From NCBI RefSeq assembly GCF_048595595.1, contig NZ_CP184347.1: 64,000 nt of DNA; one strand, 5' to 3'. Below, piece by piece: positions 32,491-41,084 of the stretch. This stretch comes from Bacteroides pyogenes_A (GTDB taxonomy: Bacteria > Bacteroidota > Bacteroidia > Bacteroidales > Bacteroidaceae). The position numbers and the translations under genes were made by a program. Under the pieces are notes generated by a model. It was not told where the DNA came from. It searched no databases and worked only from the letters and a program-made list of their open reading frames with translations. How positions within the stretch are numbered: position 1 is the first letter of the stretch; each line of letters opens with the position of its first letter.

Positions 32491-34197
32491 CTATCGTTTG
32501 TAGAATGCAAGGTCTTCCTTGTCGAGCCCTTTGATAAATCCGGCATGCTTTTCCACCTCCGCCTCCGCGTAGTTCAGATACACGTGCGCCGATTTGGCAA
32601 ACAGTTCGGGGGCTTTGCTTGCGTCCTGAATGAGCAGATGAGCCATGATACAGTCGGCAGCCATCTCCATCAAACGACGGGCGGTGAAGTCGAGTATTTC
32701 CTGATCCTGAGTTTCTTTCACGGCGTTCGTGCTTTCCTCAAACTTATCCGCCATCTTCTTCAGGCGTGAAAGCAGCGGCTCCATCTCCGGAGAACACGGA
32801 ACGGCCTCGTAATCGCGAATCGTGGCGATGTAAGAGCCGTTGGTCACATAGCGTATGGCGGCTACCGTCTGCAACTGCGTGGTACCTTCGTAGATGCTGG
32901 TGATGCGTGCGTCGCGGTAGATACGCTGGCAGGCATAATCCATCATGAAACCCGAACCTCCGTGTATCTGGATGCAGTCGTAAGCGTTCTGGTTGGCGTA
33001 TTCCGAATTCATTCCCTTTGCCAGCGGAGTAAAGCTGTCCGCCAATTTGGCATATTTCTTTTGCTCCTGACGCTCTTCGGGAGTGAGCTTGCGCTCGCGG
33101 GCAATATCGTCCAACGCTTTGTAGATGTCTACGTAGCGGGCTGTCTGATACAGCAACGCGCGTCCGGCGTCCAACTTGGCTTTCATGATAGAGAGCATGT
33201 CGTAAACGGCAGGGAACTCGATGATGGCTTTGCCGAACTGCTTGCGGTCTTTGGCATAAGCCAACCCTTCGTTGTAGGCAGCCTGACTTAGTCCTACCGA
33301 CTGTGCGGCAATACCCAAGCGGGCGCCGTTCATCAATGCCATGACGTATTTAATCAAACCGAGTTTCCGTTCGCCGCAAAGTTCGGCGCGGGCGTTCTTG
33401 TAGACCAGCTCGCACGTGGGAGAGCCGTGAATGCCCAGCTTATTTTCGATGCGGCGCACATTCACACCCCCTTGGCGCTTGTCGTAGATAAACATCGACA
33501 ATCCGCGTCCGTCTCTGGTTCCTTCTTCCGAACGGGCCAGAACGAGATGGATGTCGGCGTCGCCGTTGGTGATGAAACGCTTTACGCCGTTGAGCAACCA
33601 GCAGCCTTCCTTCTCGCTATACGTCGCTTTCAGCATCACCGATTGCAGATCGGAACCGGCGTCGGGCTCCGTCAAGTCCATCGACATGGTTTCTCCTTGG
33701 CATACACGCGGAATGAAACGGTTGTGCTGGTCGGTATTCCCGAATTCATACAATGTCTCGATGCAGTCTTGCAGCGACCATATATTGCCGAAACCGGCAT
33801 CGGCGGCAGCCACTATTTCCGCGCACATCGTGTACGGAGTAATGGGGAAGTTGAGTCCGCCGTATTTGCGCGGCATCGTCATTCCGTTCAGCCCGGCTTT
33901 CACCATCGCGTCGAGGTTTTCTTTGGTTCCCGACGCATATTCCACTCTTCCGTTGGCATGGTGCGGCCCTTCGACGTCTACGCCTTCGGCATTGGCAGCA
34001 ATAATCTCCCCGGTAATCTCTCCGGTGATTTCCAATACCTTATCGTACGAGTCTACTGCATCCTCGTAGTCCAGCGGCGCGTAATCAAATACGTCCTTGT
34101 CTCTGTAATTGCGCTCTTTCAGATCGCATATCCGTTTCATCATCGGATTGTTCAAGTGAAACTTGAGTTCCGGTATATCGGTATAAAAATTTGCCAT
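32491..34197 (-). CDS. Acyl-CoA dehydrogenase
   Basis: 568 residues, longer than the usual 380 because of N- and C-terminal extensions typical of one Bacteroidetes/Proteobacteria subgroup. FAD and substrate motifs are MSMDLTEPDAGSDLQSVML near 185 and FITNGDADIHLVLAR near 225. RIYRDARITSIYEGTTQLQ near 445 contains the YEGT segment whose Glu is the likely catalytic base. It oxidises an acyl-CoA to the enoyl-CoA and passes electrons to the ETF encoded directly upstream (6 nt). Chain-length preference cannot be read. Confidence 0.95.
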   Translation of the reverse strand: MANFYTDIPELKFHLNNPMMKRICDLKERNYRDKDVFDYAPLDYEDAVDSYDKVLEITGEITGEIIAANAEGVDVEGPHHANGRVEYASGTKENLDAMVKAGLNGMTMPRKYGGLNFPITPYTMCAEIVAAADAGFGNIWSLQDCIETLYEFGNTDQHNRFIPRVCQGETMSMDLTEPDAGSDLQSVMLKATYSEKEGCWLLNGVKRFITNGDADIHLVLARSEEGTRDGRGLSMFIYDKRQGGVNVRRIENKLGIHGSPTCELVYKNARAELCGERKLGLIKYVMALMNGARLGIAAQSVGLSQAAYNEGLAYAKDRKQFGKAIIEFPAVYDMLSIMKAKLDAGRALLYQTARYVDIYKALDDIARERKLTPEERQEQKKYAKLADSFTPLAKGMNSEYANQNAYDCIQIHGGSGFMMDYACQRIYRDARITSIYEGTTQLQTVAAIRYVTNGSYIATIRDYEAVPCSPEMEPLLSRLKKMADKFEESTNAVKETQDQEILDFTARRLMEMAADCIMAHLLIQDASKAPELFAKSAHVYLNYAEAEVEKHAGFIKGLDKEDLAFYKR

Positions 34198-34203
34198 AAT
34201 CCG

Positions 34204-35223
34204 TTACTTGCTATTCTGTTTATAATACTTGATCATCTTCGGCACCACCTCTTCGATCGTTCCGTTTATCACATAATCGGCAATCGTGTTGATGGGGGCT
34301 TCGGGATCGTTGTTGATGGAAATGATGATTCCGCTTTCCTGCATCCCGGCAATGTGTTGAATCTGTCCGGAGATGCCGCAGGCTATGTAAAGTTTCGGAC
34401 GCACGGTGACTCCCGTCTGTCCGATTTGGCGGTCGTGTTCCACAAATCCTGCGTCGACGGCCGCACGGCTGGCGCCCACCTCGGCGTTCAGCACTTTCGC
34501 CAGTTCGAACAGTAAGTCGAAGTTTTCTTTCGAGCCTACGCCGTATCCGCCCGAAATGATGATGGGAGAGCCCTTCAGGTTGTTCTTCGCTTTCTCCACA
34601 TGGCGCTCGATGACTTTCACCACATAGTCCGTATCGGCAACAAACTTCTTTACATCGTGGCGGATCACCTCGCCTTTGTAGTCGGCGGCCAGGATTTGCT
34701 TCTTCATTACTCCTTCGCGGACGGTCGCCATCTGCGGCCGGTGTTCGGGATTGACGATCGTGGCTACGATGTTCCCGCCGAATGCCGGACGGATTTGATA
34801 CAGCAGGTTCTTATACACCTTTCCTTCTTTCTTGTCTTCATGGTCGCCGATTTCGAGCGAAGTACAGTCGGCCGTCAGCCCGCTGGTCAAGGCGGAAGAC
34901 ACGCGCGGACCGAGGTCGCGTCCGATTACCGTGGCGCCCATGAGGCAGATCTGCGGCTTTTCTTCTTTAAACAGGTTTACAAGAATGGAAGTGTGCGGAA
35001 GGGAAGTGTAAGGGTAAAGCCCTTCGCCGTCGAACACATGGAGTCTGTCCACTCCATAGGGAAGAATTTGCTTTTCGATATCTTTCAGGTCTTTCCCGAC
35101 AGCCACCGCTTCGAGTTGGCATTTCAGCTGATTGGCCAGTGAGCGGCCCTTTGTCAGGAGTTCGAGGCTGACGTCTGCAACGATGCCTTCCTCTATTTCG
35201 CAATATACAAATAAGTTGTTCAT
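34204..35223 (-). CDS. etfA: Electron transfer flavoprotein, alpha subunit
   Basis: 339 residues. The C-terminal FAD-binding domain is clear: GGYGVGSKENFDLL, GASRAAVDAGFVEHDRQIGQ, VRPKLYIACGISGQIQHIAGM and IISINNDPEAPINTIADY. The N-terminal half is the alpha/beta domain that pairs with EtfB. It accepts electrons from the acyl-CoA dehydrogenase. It lies between etfB (63 nt) and the dehydrogenase (6 nt). Confidence 0.96.
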   Translation of the reverse strand: MNNLFVYCEIEEGIVADVSLELLTKGRSLANQLKCQLEAVAVGKDLKDIEKQILPYGVDRLHVFDGEGLYPYTSLPHTSILVNLFKEEKPQICLMGATVIGRDLGPRVSSALTSGLTADCTSLEIGDHEDKKEGKVYKNLLYQIRPAFGGNIVATIVNPEHRPQMATVREGVMKKQILAADYKGEVIRHDVKKFVADTDYVVKVIERHVEKAKNNLKGSPIIISGGYGVGSKENFDLLFELAKVLNAEVGASRAAVDAGFVEHDRQIGQTGVTVRPKLYIACGISGQIQHIAGMQESGIIISINNDPEAPINTIADYVINGTIEEVVPKMIKYYKQNSK

Positions 35224-35286
35224 GTTTTCTTTTTTAAATTGACCGGTTGATTTTAGTTGATGAATCGATTTGCCTGCCGGCAGCTG

Positions 35287-36159
35287 TCAACCGATGGTAT
35301 GGTTGGCCAGCAATTCGACAATCAATTCCTCCACGTCACGGTCGCTGCCGCTGATGGTTTTACTCTCTTTCGCTTGGAATACGATGTTTTGAATGCTCTT
35401 CACTTTGGTGGGCGAACCGGACAAACCGCATTGGGCGAGGTCGCCGTTCACATCGGCTACGCTCCATTCCACCAGATTCAGATAATCGCGCTTGTCGTAC
35501 AGATCGGTATAGTCGAGATTACGTTGCTGCTTTTCGGTCACTGTTTTGGCATGTTTGTACTTCTGCACCAGTTTGGCGTTTCGCGGGCGGCAGGGAGCTG
35601 CCGAACCGTTCACGGTAATCACGATGGGCAACGGGCCTTCTACGGTTTCTACTCCGCCGTCGATATGACGTTTTACGGTGATGCGGTCTTCGGTTACCTT
35701 TAATATCTCTTCCGCGTAGGTGATTTGTGTCAGTCCCAGTTTCTCGGCTACTTGCGGCCCCACCTGAGCCGTGTCTCCGTCGATGGCCTGACGTCCGCCT
35801 ATGATAATATCGCAATTGCCTATCTTGCGGATGGCAGTTGCCAAAGCGTAAGAAGTAGCCAGTGTGTCGGCGCCGGCAAAAGCGCGGTCGGTCAGTAAGT
35901 ACCCGTTATCTGCGCCGCGGAAGAGTCCTTCGCGAATGATGTCGGCGGCACGTCCCGGCCCCATCGTTAAAACAGTTACGGTAGACCCCGGGTGAGCGTC
36001 CTTCAGTCGAAGCGCTTGTTCCAATGCGTTCAAGTCTTCGGGGTTGAAGATAGCGGGCAGCGCCGCGCGGTTTACAGTTCCGTCGGCTTTCATGGCATCC
36101 TTCCCAACGTTTCGTGTGTCGGGAACTTGTTTTGCCAATACAACAATTTTCAAACTCAT
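35287..36159 (-). CDS. etfB: Electron transfer flavoprotein, beta subunit
   Basis: 290 residues, first gene of the leftward etfB-etfA-acyl-CoA dehydrogenase operon. Motifs: IVVLAKQVPDT at the N-terminus, FNPEDLNALEQALRLKD, VTVLTMGPGRAADIIREGL, and IIIGGRQAIDGDTAQVGPQ, the nucleotide-binding region. Whether this ETF bifurcates electrons (as in Clostridium butyryl-CoA systems) would depend on a second FAD site that cannot be judged by eye. Confidence 0.95.
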   Translation of the reverse strand: MSLKIVVLAKQVPDTRNVGKDAMKADGTVNRAALPAIFNPEDLNALEQALRLKDAHPGSTVTVLTMGPGRAADIIREGLFRGADNGYLLTDRAFAGADTLATSYALATAIRKIGNCDIIIGGRQAIDGDTAQVGPQVAEKLGLTQITYAEEILKVTEDRITVKRHIDGGVETVEGPLPIVITVNGSAAPCRPRNAKLVQKYKHAKTVTEKQQRNLDYTDLYDKRDYLNLVEWSVADVNGDLAQCGLSGSPTKVKSIQNIVFQAKESKTISGSDRDVEELIVELLANHTIG

Positions 36160-36257
36160 GTTATTAATTTTAGTATTAGTATTTCTACGAGTTAGCAGCC
36201 AGTAGCGTAGTAGTAATTTGTCTTGCTATCTAAACTATCCGGTTAACTATGAGTGTG

Positions 36258-36287
36258 CAAATTTAGTCAAACACTTGGTTCTGACAA
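36258..36287 (-). promoter_or_regulatory. etf operon promoter
   Basis: On the minus strand TTG (36287-36285) and TAAATTTG (36265-36258) are 19 bp apart, an excellent match to the Bacteroides consensus. It lies 98 nt upstream of etfB. Confidence 0.7.
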
Positions 36288-36395
36288 GGAAACCGTATAA
36301 AAAATGCACAAGATTAAGATTTTTGAGCAAAAAGCCTTTTCTTTTTATCTTCCCCCAATCCGTTTCTTTTTCATCGGTAAATGTGTTTCGGGCCT

Positions 36396-36477
36396 TTTCG
36401 GAGCTTGCCTTCGCCGTATCCGCGTGGCAAATGATACCGCCAGCAGACGGCTTCAGGTCTTTTCGGAGCTTGCCTTC
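36396..36477. repeat. Short direct repeat in spacer
   Basis: TTTTCGGAGCTTGCCTTCG occurs at about 36396 and again at about 36459. The 36288-36619 part of the 669-nt spacer holds no credible gene. Confidence 0.5.
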
Positions 36478-36619
36478 GGTCTGTCTTTATGAAATAAATA
36501 TTGGGCGGAAAGCTGCGGAGCAGGCACATGGCTCCAAACAAATAGAGGGGATGTCGAAGCCCAAGCACAGCGAAGATGAGCTTCTAATCTGAAACCCGGG
36601 CAATCTTCAGTTGGCATAA

Positions 36620-36687
36620 AAATAGCCCTATCATTACCTCAACATGAAGTTTGATAGGGCTATTTATAAAGTTTGATAGGGCTATTT
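36620..36687. terminator. Terminator with duplicated 3' arm
   Basis: The left arm AAATAGCCCTATCA (36620-36633) can pair perfectly with TGATAGGGCTATTT at 36652-36665 or with an identical copy at 36674-36687. The two right arms are exactly 22 bp apart. It lies between the leftward etf promoter region and the 3' end of the leftward C1 peptidase gene, so it could terminate the latter. Confidence 0.8.
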
Positions 36688-36828
36688 ATATTTGCCTTTT
36701 ACAACCCGCAAGTTTTCCGGGTGCTCAGTTTAGTTTTGGCGCATCCTCAATTCTTATGTTTCAATCGATTTGATTCCCTCTTGCGGAGCAGTCTCTTATA
36801 GAAAGAGGGGGTGGAAATGCGAAGCGGT

Positions 36829-38013
36829 TTATCTGATTCCCAGCTTCTTGGCTATCTCTTTGGGAAGCGCATCCTTGTGCACGAGAATGTTCATCGTCTT
36901 GTAAGCCACAAATGCTTTCGAAGCATACCAGATGCCTTTGTATTTGTTGTTTGTTCCCCAAGAGTTCTTTACCATGAAATACTCTTTGCCGTTTTGGTCT
37001 TTGGCGATACCGTATATCAGCATTCCGTGGTCGTCGGTCGTTTCCCAGTTGTCGTAGGCTTCCTGACGCATTTCTTGTGTGACTGCCATTTCCTGAAGAG
37101 GCTTCGAGGTAAGTTCTTTGCGCTTGTCGGTAGCGGTCAGCCCTGTCCATCTGGCCATATCCGATCCGGTCAGTTCCGCTCCTTTCTTTGCGTCGGGCAT
37201 TACGGCGATGCCGTCGCGCGTAAATCCTGTTTCGCTGACATCGCTTCCCCATGCGAATGTATAGCCTTTTCTGACAGCATTGTCCATTACAGCCATCAAT
37301 TCGTCTATCGGCAAGTTGTACGATAAACCGTTGCGCCAGTTATCCTGAATTTCGAGGGCGAACTGCGTGTAAAAAGGATGATGGGTGTATGAAGTCAACG
37401 AAACGTAGTCTTCCGCTTTCAGCCCCAGTGATTCGACAAACGTGAGCGGAGTGTATTCTTTTCCTTTGTATGTGAATTTCTCGGGGCATTCTCCCAAATA
37501 AGTATCGTAAATGGCGCTTAGTCCTTTTTTCCATACGGGCGACAGCTTGGTAAGTTTGCTTTTGGCAATAGCTTTTACGTATCCTTCGGCCACTGCGTCG
37601 ACTTCATTGTGCACGTGCATCGAATCGCCGTACATGATTCCCGGCATTGTTTCCTGCGGAACCAGTCCGTAGCGTTTCATGCAAAATACCACATCGTAAA
37701 AGCTTCCTCCCGGAGAGAAAGAATTGTCTCCGTGATAGCGTACATAATTCGCTCCACGGTCTTGCATGGTCTTGTGTACAACGAACATTTCGGAGAAATC
37801 GTATTCGCCTTTTCCTTTGCGGAGCAATTCGGATTCGAGAAATGCCAGTCCGGAAAAGCTCCAGCAAGTGCTCGAACGGTTCTGATTTTTGATAGATGTA
37901 ATGGGGTTTTCTTTCACCGTCGTGAAAACAAATCCCTCTTTTTCCTTTGTGTCTTGTGCTGTTGCGCTCAAGCCGAGTAAGCCTAAGGCAGTAATAAGGA
38001 TTGTCTTTTTCAT
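36829..38013 (-). CDS. C1-family cysteine peptidase, aminopeptidase C / bleomycin hydrolase-like
   Basis: 394 residues with a signal peptide (MKKTILITALGLLGLSATAQ), so it acts outside the cytoplasm, unlike classical PepC. The papain-fold triad is visible: IKNQNRSSTCWSFSGLAF (Gln and nucleophile Cys), TDDHGMLIYGIAKD (His) and FMVKNSWGTNN (Asn). Family members trim N-terminal residues from peptides. The gene has its own promoter box at 38053-38060. Confidence 0.93.
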   Translation of the reverse strand: MKKTILITALGLLGLSATAQDTKEKEGFVFTTVKENPITSIKNQNRSSTCWSFSGLAFLESELLRKGKGEYDFSEMFVVHKTMQDRGANYVRYHGDNSFSPGGSFYDVVFCMKRYGLVPQETMPGIMYGDSMHVHNEVDAVAEGYVKAIAKSKLTKLSPVWKKGLSAIYDTYLGECPEKFTYKGKEYTPLTFVESLGLKAEDYVSLTSYTHHPFYTQFALEIQDNWRNGLSYNLPIDELMAVMDNAVRKGYTFAWGSDVSETGFTRDGIAVMPDAKKGAELTGSDMARWTGLTATDKRKELTSKPLQEMAVTQEMRQEAYDNWETTDDHGMLIYGIAKDQNGKEYFMVKNSWGTNNKYKGIWYASKAFVAYKTMNILVHKDALPKEIAKKLGIR

Positions 38014-38052
38014 TCTTGTTTATGAGTTTAATGATTAAGTTTGTTTTGCATG

Positions 38053-38060
38053 CAAAGATA
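38053..38060 (-). promoter_or_regulatory. Promoter -7 box of C1 peptidase gene
   Basis: TATCTTTG on the minus strand, 39 nt upstream of the start codon; -33 element not clear. Confidence 0.55.
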
Positions 38061-38208
38061 GAAATCCTATCCCGAATATCATTGTTTTATGTATTCATTT
38101 GCATAAAAAAAGAATGAATATTGTTTTTTTGCGCAGACAATGCCTTGTTCTTCCTTATCCCGAACGCTGTAGGACAAGCTGCGGAGACGGTGAATTCTGA
38201 ACGGCGAG

Positions 38209-38739
38209 TTATTCTTTTCCCTCTTTTGCCTTGGTGGTTATGACGTAATCTTCTTTGATAAATTCGTCATATACTTTTCTGGGATGATCGAATGAGGCCG
38301 TACCGCTTCTTTCTTCGTTGAAGTTCGCGCGGCGGAATTGCTTCAGTTTGAGGTTGTCTTCGGCATATTCTCTTAACTTTTTGTGTTCGCGTCCGTATAG
38401 CGAGCTTTCAATCACTTCAGAGTCGAGGAGATTTTCCTTAGGCGTAATGGTAGGCAGAAGCACTTGTTCCAGCAATCCGCGATAAGCGCCGTTATATTCG
38501 CACCACACCACGTTATTGACCATGTATATTCGATAGACATACTTAGACCATGCTGTTCTGATTTCAATTTCCTTTTCGTAGATTTCGATAACAGCTTCCG
38601 AACCGTAGGCTTCATCACGAATGGCTACGGTGGTGCGTCCCTGAAGTTTTTCCCTGATGGTGGTAGTCCATTTCGGCGAGTTCATGATTTCCTCGATAAT
38701 CTCGGGCAGTTTTTCTTTGATTTCAAATACGATTCTCAT
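38209..38739 (-). CDS. Hypothetical protein, unrecognised
   Basis: 176 residues from the ATG at 38739 (MRIVFEIKEKLPEI); an ATG at 38754 adds five residues. The protein is charged and mixed helix/strand, with no signal peptide or membrane segment. The N-terminus IKEKLPEIIEEIMNSPKW and centre SEAVIEIYEKEIEIRTAW look like a small soluble alpha/beta domain; the C-terminal third is Lys/Glu-rich. I know no family for it. The codon use resembles flanking genes. It sits between the C1 peptidase gene and a long repeat-bearing spacer. Confidence 0.7.
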   Translation of the reverse strand: MRIVFEIKEKLPEIIEEIMNSPKWTTTIREKLQGRTTVAIRDEAYGSEAVIEIYEKEIEIRTAWSKYVYRIYMVNNVVWCEYNGAYRGLLEQVLLPTITPKENLLDSEVIESSLYGREHKKLREYAEDNLKLKQFRRANFNEERSGTASFDHPRKVYDEFIKEDYVITTKAKEGKE

Positions 38740-39020
38740 GGCATTTGCCTGCAAGCAGGACTTGTTTTACGATTTATCTCTTAACTTTCTGACTTCTTTA
38801 AAGTTATGTAAAATGTTGCGGAAAAACAAAGGTTCGTTTGATTATTTTCTATATTTTACCAAAAATACCTACTTTTTTATCTATTTATCTATAAATGTAC
38901 GATAAAATGGAAAATGTTTAATGTTTTATCTCGTGTATGGAAACAGCTTAATTATTTATTCCGTTTTTCCTGTATCATTGTTCGCGTCCTACGGGCTATG
39001 GATATACCGTGCCGAGTATA

Positions 39021-39174
39021 TATATGCCTGCCGTGGTGACCATATATGCCTACCGTGGTGGCCATATATGCTTACCGTGGTGGCCATATATGCTTACCGT
39101 GGTGGCCATATATGCTTACCGTGGTGGCCATATATGCTTACCGTGGTGACCATATATATACACCATGTGGGTTA
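39021..39174. repeat. Seven tandem 22-bp repeats
   Basis: Six near-identical units of exactly 22 bp start at 39021, 39043, 39065, 39087, 39109 and 39131 (core TATATGCTTACCGTGGTGG); a degenerate seventh starts at 39153. Variation is limited to CC/CT and GAC/GGC. As 22 is not a multiple of three, the open frames across it are not genes. Confidence 0.97.
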
Positions 39175-39354
39175 TATATCTGCCTTTTTCTTACTGATAA
39201 AGTTGCTTTTTCGTTTCGAAAATCGGGCGCGTGTGTGTTATGCTTTCTTTTCCGGTTTTTGCGAACGGCTCATTGTTTGCTTCTAATGTTCCTGCCACCT
39301 TGCGTTCGGACTGCATCGTGTTCGTCCTGAACCTTGCAGGACTCCCGACAACGT

Positions 39355-39500
39355 TTTCTTGCGCTTGTGTTTGAGCTACATGGTGTTTGCTTAAAAAGCG
39401 ACATTGCAGCACAGAACCACTTTCTTGCGCTTGTGTTTGAACGACGTGGTGTTTGCTTAAAAAACCCGCCGTGTTTTTTTCAAAGTCCGCCGTGTTTGAA
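39355..39500. repeat. 66-bp spaced duplicate plus 22-bp units
   Basis: TTTCTTGCGCTTGTGTTTGA begins at 39355 and again at 39421 (66 bp apart), each followed by GTGGTGTTTGCTTAAAAA or a close variant. GTGTTT then recurs at 39449, 39471 and 39492 (22 and 21 bp) inside CCCGCCGTGTTTTT units, which are the reverse complement of the repeat family at 4703-4800 and 24546-24675. Confidence 0.85.
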
Positions 39501-39575
39501 AAGAAGTGTTCCGATGGTTCTGATAGTCGTTTCGATTTGTCGGATCCGGGAGCGGGGAGGTTCGTTCCCTGCGCT

Positions 39576-40451
39576 TTAAACCCGGGAAACGGACGATTCG
39601 AGCGGCAGGCAAACCGGCCGGTGAAATTTGATCAAGCCTTCCATCGGGCTTTGAAGCACTTGCCCCATTTGCATTCCCATAGCCTGTACGGCTTCTTCCA
39701 GCACGCCCTTGTAGTAAAAAGCGACGGAACCGGTGAAGTGAACCGGCAAGTTCCGACGGTCGTATTGCATCACGTTTCTTTTCAGGAAGTCTTTAAAGCT
39801 GTTCAAAACAAGCTGATGCACTTCGGGAACCGCGATGCGGCGGGCAAGGAAAGGAGAGAGGCTTGCCAGAAAACGATTGGGGAAAGGGCGCCGGTAGACG
39901 CGGTCGATAATCTCAGCCGGAGTAAGATTGAATTCGTTCAGGAACTCCTCTTTCATCCCCGCAGGCATCCGATTCTTCAGCAGATTGCCTACCAGTAGTT
40001 TTCCCAGCACCGCAGCGCTGCCTTCATCGCCCAATATGAATCCTAACGGAGATACGTTCTGCACAATCTCCGTGCCGTCGTAATAGCAGGAGTTCGAACC
40101 TGTGCCCATGATGCAGGCTATGCCCGCCCGATGTCCGCACAGACTGCGTGCGGCGGCAAGCATGTCGCTGCTCACTTCTATCGAACCCTCTACGTGTAGA
40201 TGAGCATTGAGCGCCCGCTTCACGACGTCGATTTTATCGGGGAAAGCGCATCCCGCTCCATAGAAGTGTATATGCCCGAGCCGGCGCTCCGGCAAGTGGG
40301 GCAATAAATTCTGTCGTATCTCTTCGCAAATCTCCTCTTCCGACTGGAAAAACGGATTCGTTCCCTGAGTTCTTATCCGTTTTACGATGCCTTCATGGTC
40401 TACCGCGCACCAGTCGGTTTTGGTAGATCCGCTATCCGCTATTAGAATCAT
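39576..40451 (-). CDS. BadF/BadG-type amino-sugar kinase, second MurNAc/GlcNAc kinase copy
   Basis: 291 residues of the ASKHA fold. The phosphate-1 loop is ADSGSTKTDWC at the N-terminus; GIACIMGTGSNSCYYDG near 115 is phosphate-2 and sugar-binding; VSPLGFILGDEGS and FTGSVAFYYKGVLEEA follow. It shares long identical blocks with the kinase at 48253-49092 that lies in the peptidoglycan-salvage operon, so the two are recent or constrained paralogs. It differs by a C-terminal extension of about 12 residues (CLPLESSVSRV) reaching into repeat DNA. Substrate (MurNAc, GlcNAc or another amino sugar) is uncertain. It has its own promoter. Confidence 0.9.
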   Translation of the reverse strand: MILIADSGSTKTDWCAVDHEGIVKRIRTQGTNPFFQSEEEICEEIRQNLLPHLPERRLGHIHFYGAGCAFPDKIDVVKRALNAHLHVEGSIEVSSDMLAAARSLCGHRAGIACIMGTGSNSCYYDGTEIVQNVSPLGFILGDEGSAAVLGKLLVGNLLKNRMPAGMKEEFLNEFNLTPAEIIDRVYRRPFPNRFLASLSPFLARRIAVPEVHQLVLNSFKDFLKRNVMQYDRRNLPVHFTGSVAFYYKGVLEEAVQAMGMQMGQVLQSPMEGLIKFHRPVCLPLESSVSRV

Positions 40452-40489
40452 CTCCTTTATGTTATACGTCCTTTTATTTTAAAATCGTG

Positions 40490-40497
40490 CAAAGATA
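40490..40497 (-). promoter_or_regulatory. Promoter -7 box of orphan kinase gene
   Basis: TATCTTTG on the minus strand, 39 nt before the start codon, divergent from the DUF2007 promoter. Confidence 0.6.
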
Positions 40498-40510
40498 ATA
40501 CAAAAAAATC

Positions 40511-40539
40511 TTTGCGTATGATTTTATATTGTACTTTTG
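40511..40539 (+). promoter_or_regulatory. Promoter of DUF2007 gene
   Basis: TTTG at 40511-40514 and TACTTTTG at 40532-40539, 17 bp apart. The site places transcription start near 40546 and supports the ATG at 40563. Confidence 0.6.
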
Positions 40540-40562
40540 TGAAAACTAACACTCGTATACGC

Positions 40563-40997
40563 ATGAAAACCGTGAAACTGATCACCTGTAACGATGCCAT
40601 GCAGGCGCATATCCTTCAGGGAGCGCTAAGGAATGAGGGGATTGAATCGCTGCTGCACAACGAAAATTTCTCTACGTTGATGAAAAGTTACATAAGCAAT
40701 GTGTCCGGAGTAGATATTTTCGTGCTCGAAGAAGATTACGACAAAGCTGTGCAGGTGTTGAAAGATAACCAAAGTTGGGAGGAAGAGCCGGCTTTATGCC
40801 CTTATTGCGGCTCGTTGCATATCCGCTTTGTGTTGAAGAAAGGAAAGAAGATACGAGCGTTTGCGGCAGCCGCGCTCTCTCTATTGTCGCAGACCCCTCC
40901 GGGAAGCAATCATTGGGAGTATGTATGCAATGAGTGCTTCCGGAGGTTCGAGAAACCCGTGTCCCGGTTCGAGCCTTCCGATAAAACACAGGAATAA
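40563..40997 (+). CDS. DUF2007-type protein with C-terminal zinc ribbon
   Basis: 144 residues from the ATG at 40563 (MKTVKLITCNDAMQAHIL). Residues 1-75 fit DUF2007, a small ferredoxin-like fold (ILQGALRNEGIESLLHNENF, VDIFVLEEDYDKAVQVL). The C-terminal part has CPYCGS and CNECF, two Cys pairs that would bind zinc. Such proteins are often called putative signal-transducing proteins, but the role is not established. An ATG further upstream overlaps the promoter and was rejected. Confidence 0.82.
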   Translation: MKTVKLITCNDAMQAHILQGALRNEGIESLLHNENFSTLMKSYISNVSGVDIFVLEEDYDKAVQVLKDNQSWEEEPALCPYCGSLHIRFVLKKGKKIRAFAAAALSLLSQTPPGSNHWEYVCNECFRRFEKPVSRFEPSDKTQE

Positions 40998-41084
40998 TAA
41001 AATCAGATGGCGACATGCTGAATTGAATAAAGTGTGGCGGGGTAATGATGTGAGAAATTAGAAATCCATTTAATATACTTATTT

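Noticed and set aside
38921..39330. Open frames across the 22-bp minisatellite
   Set aside because: The peptide (PWWPYMLTVV-type repeats) only reflects the DNA repeat; unit length is not a multiple of three and there is no leader.
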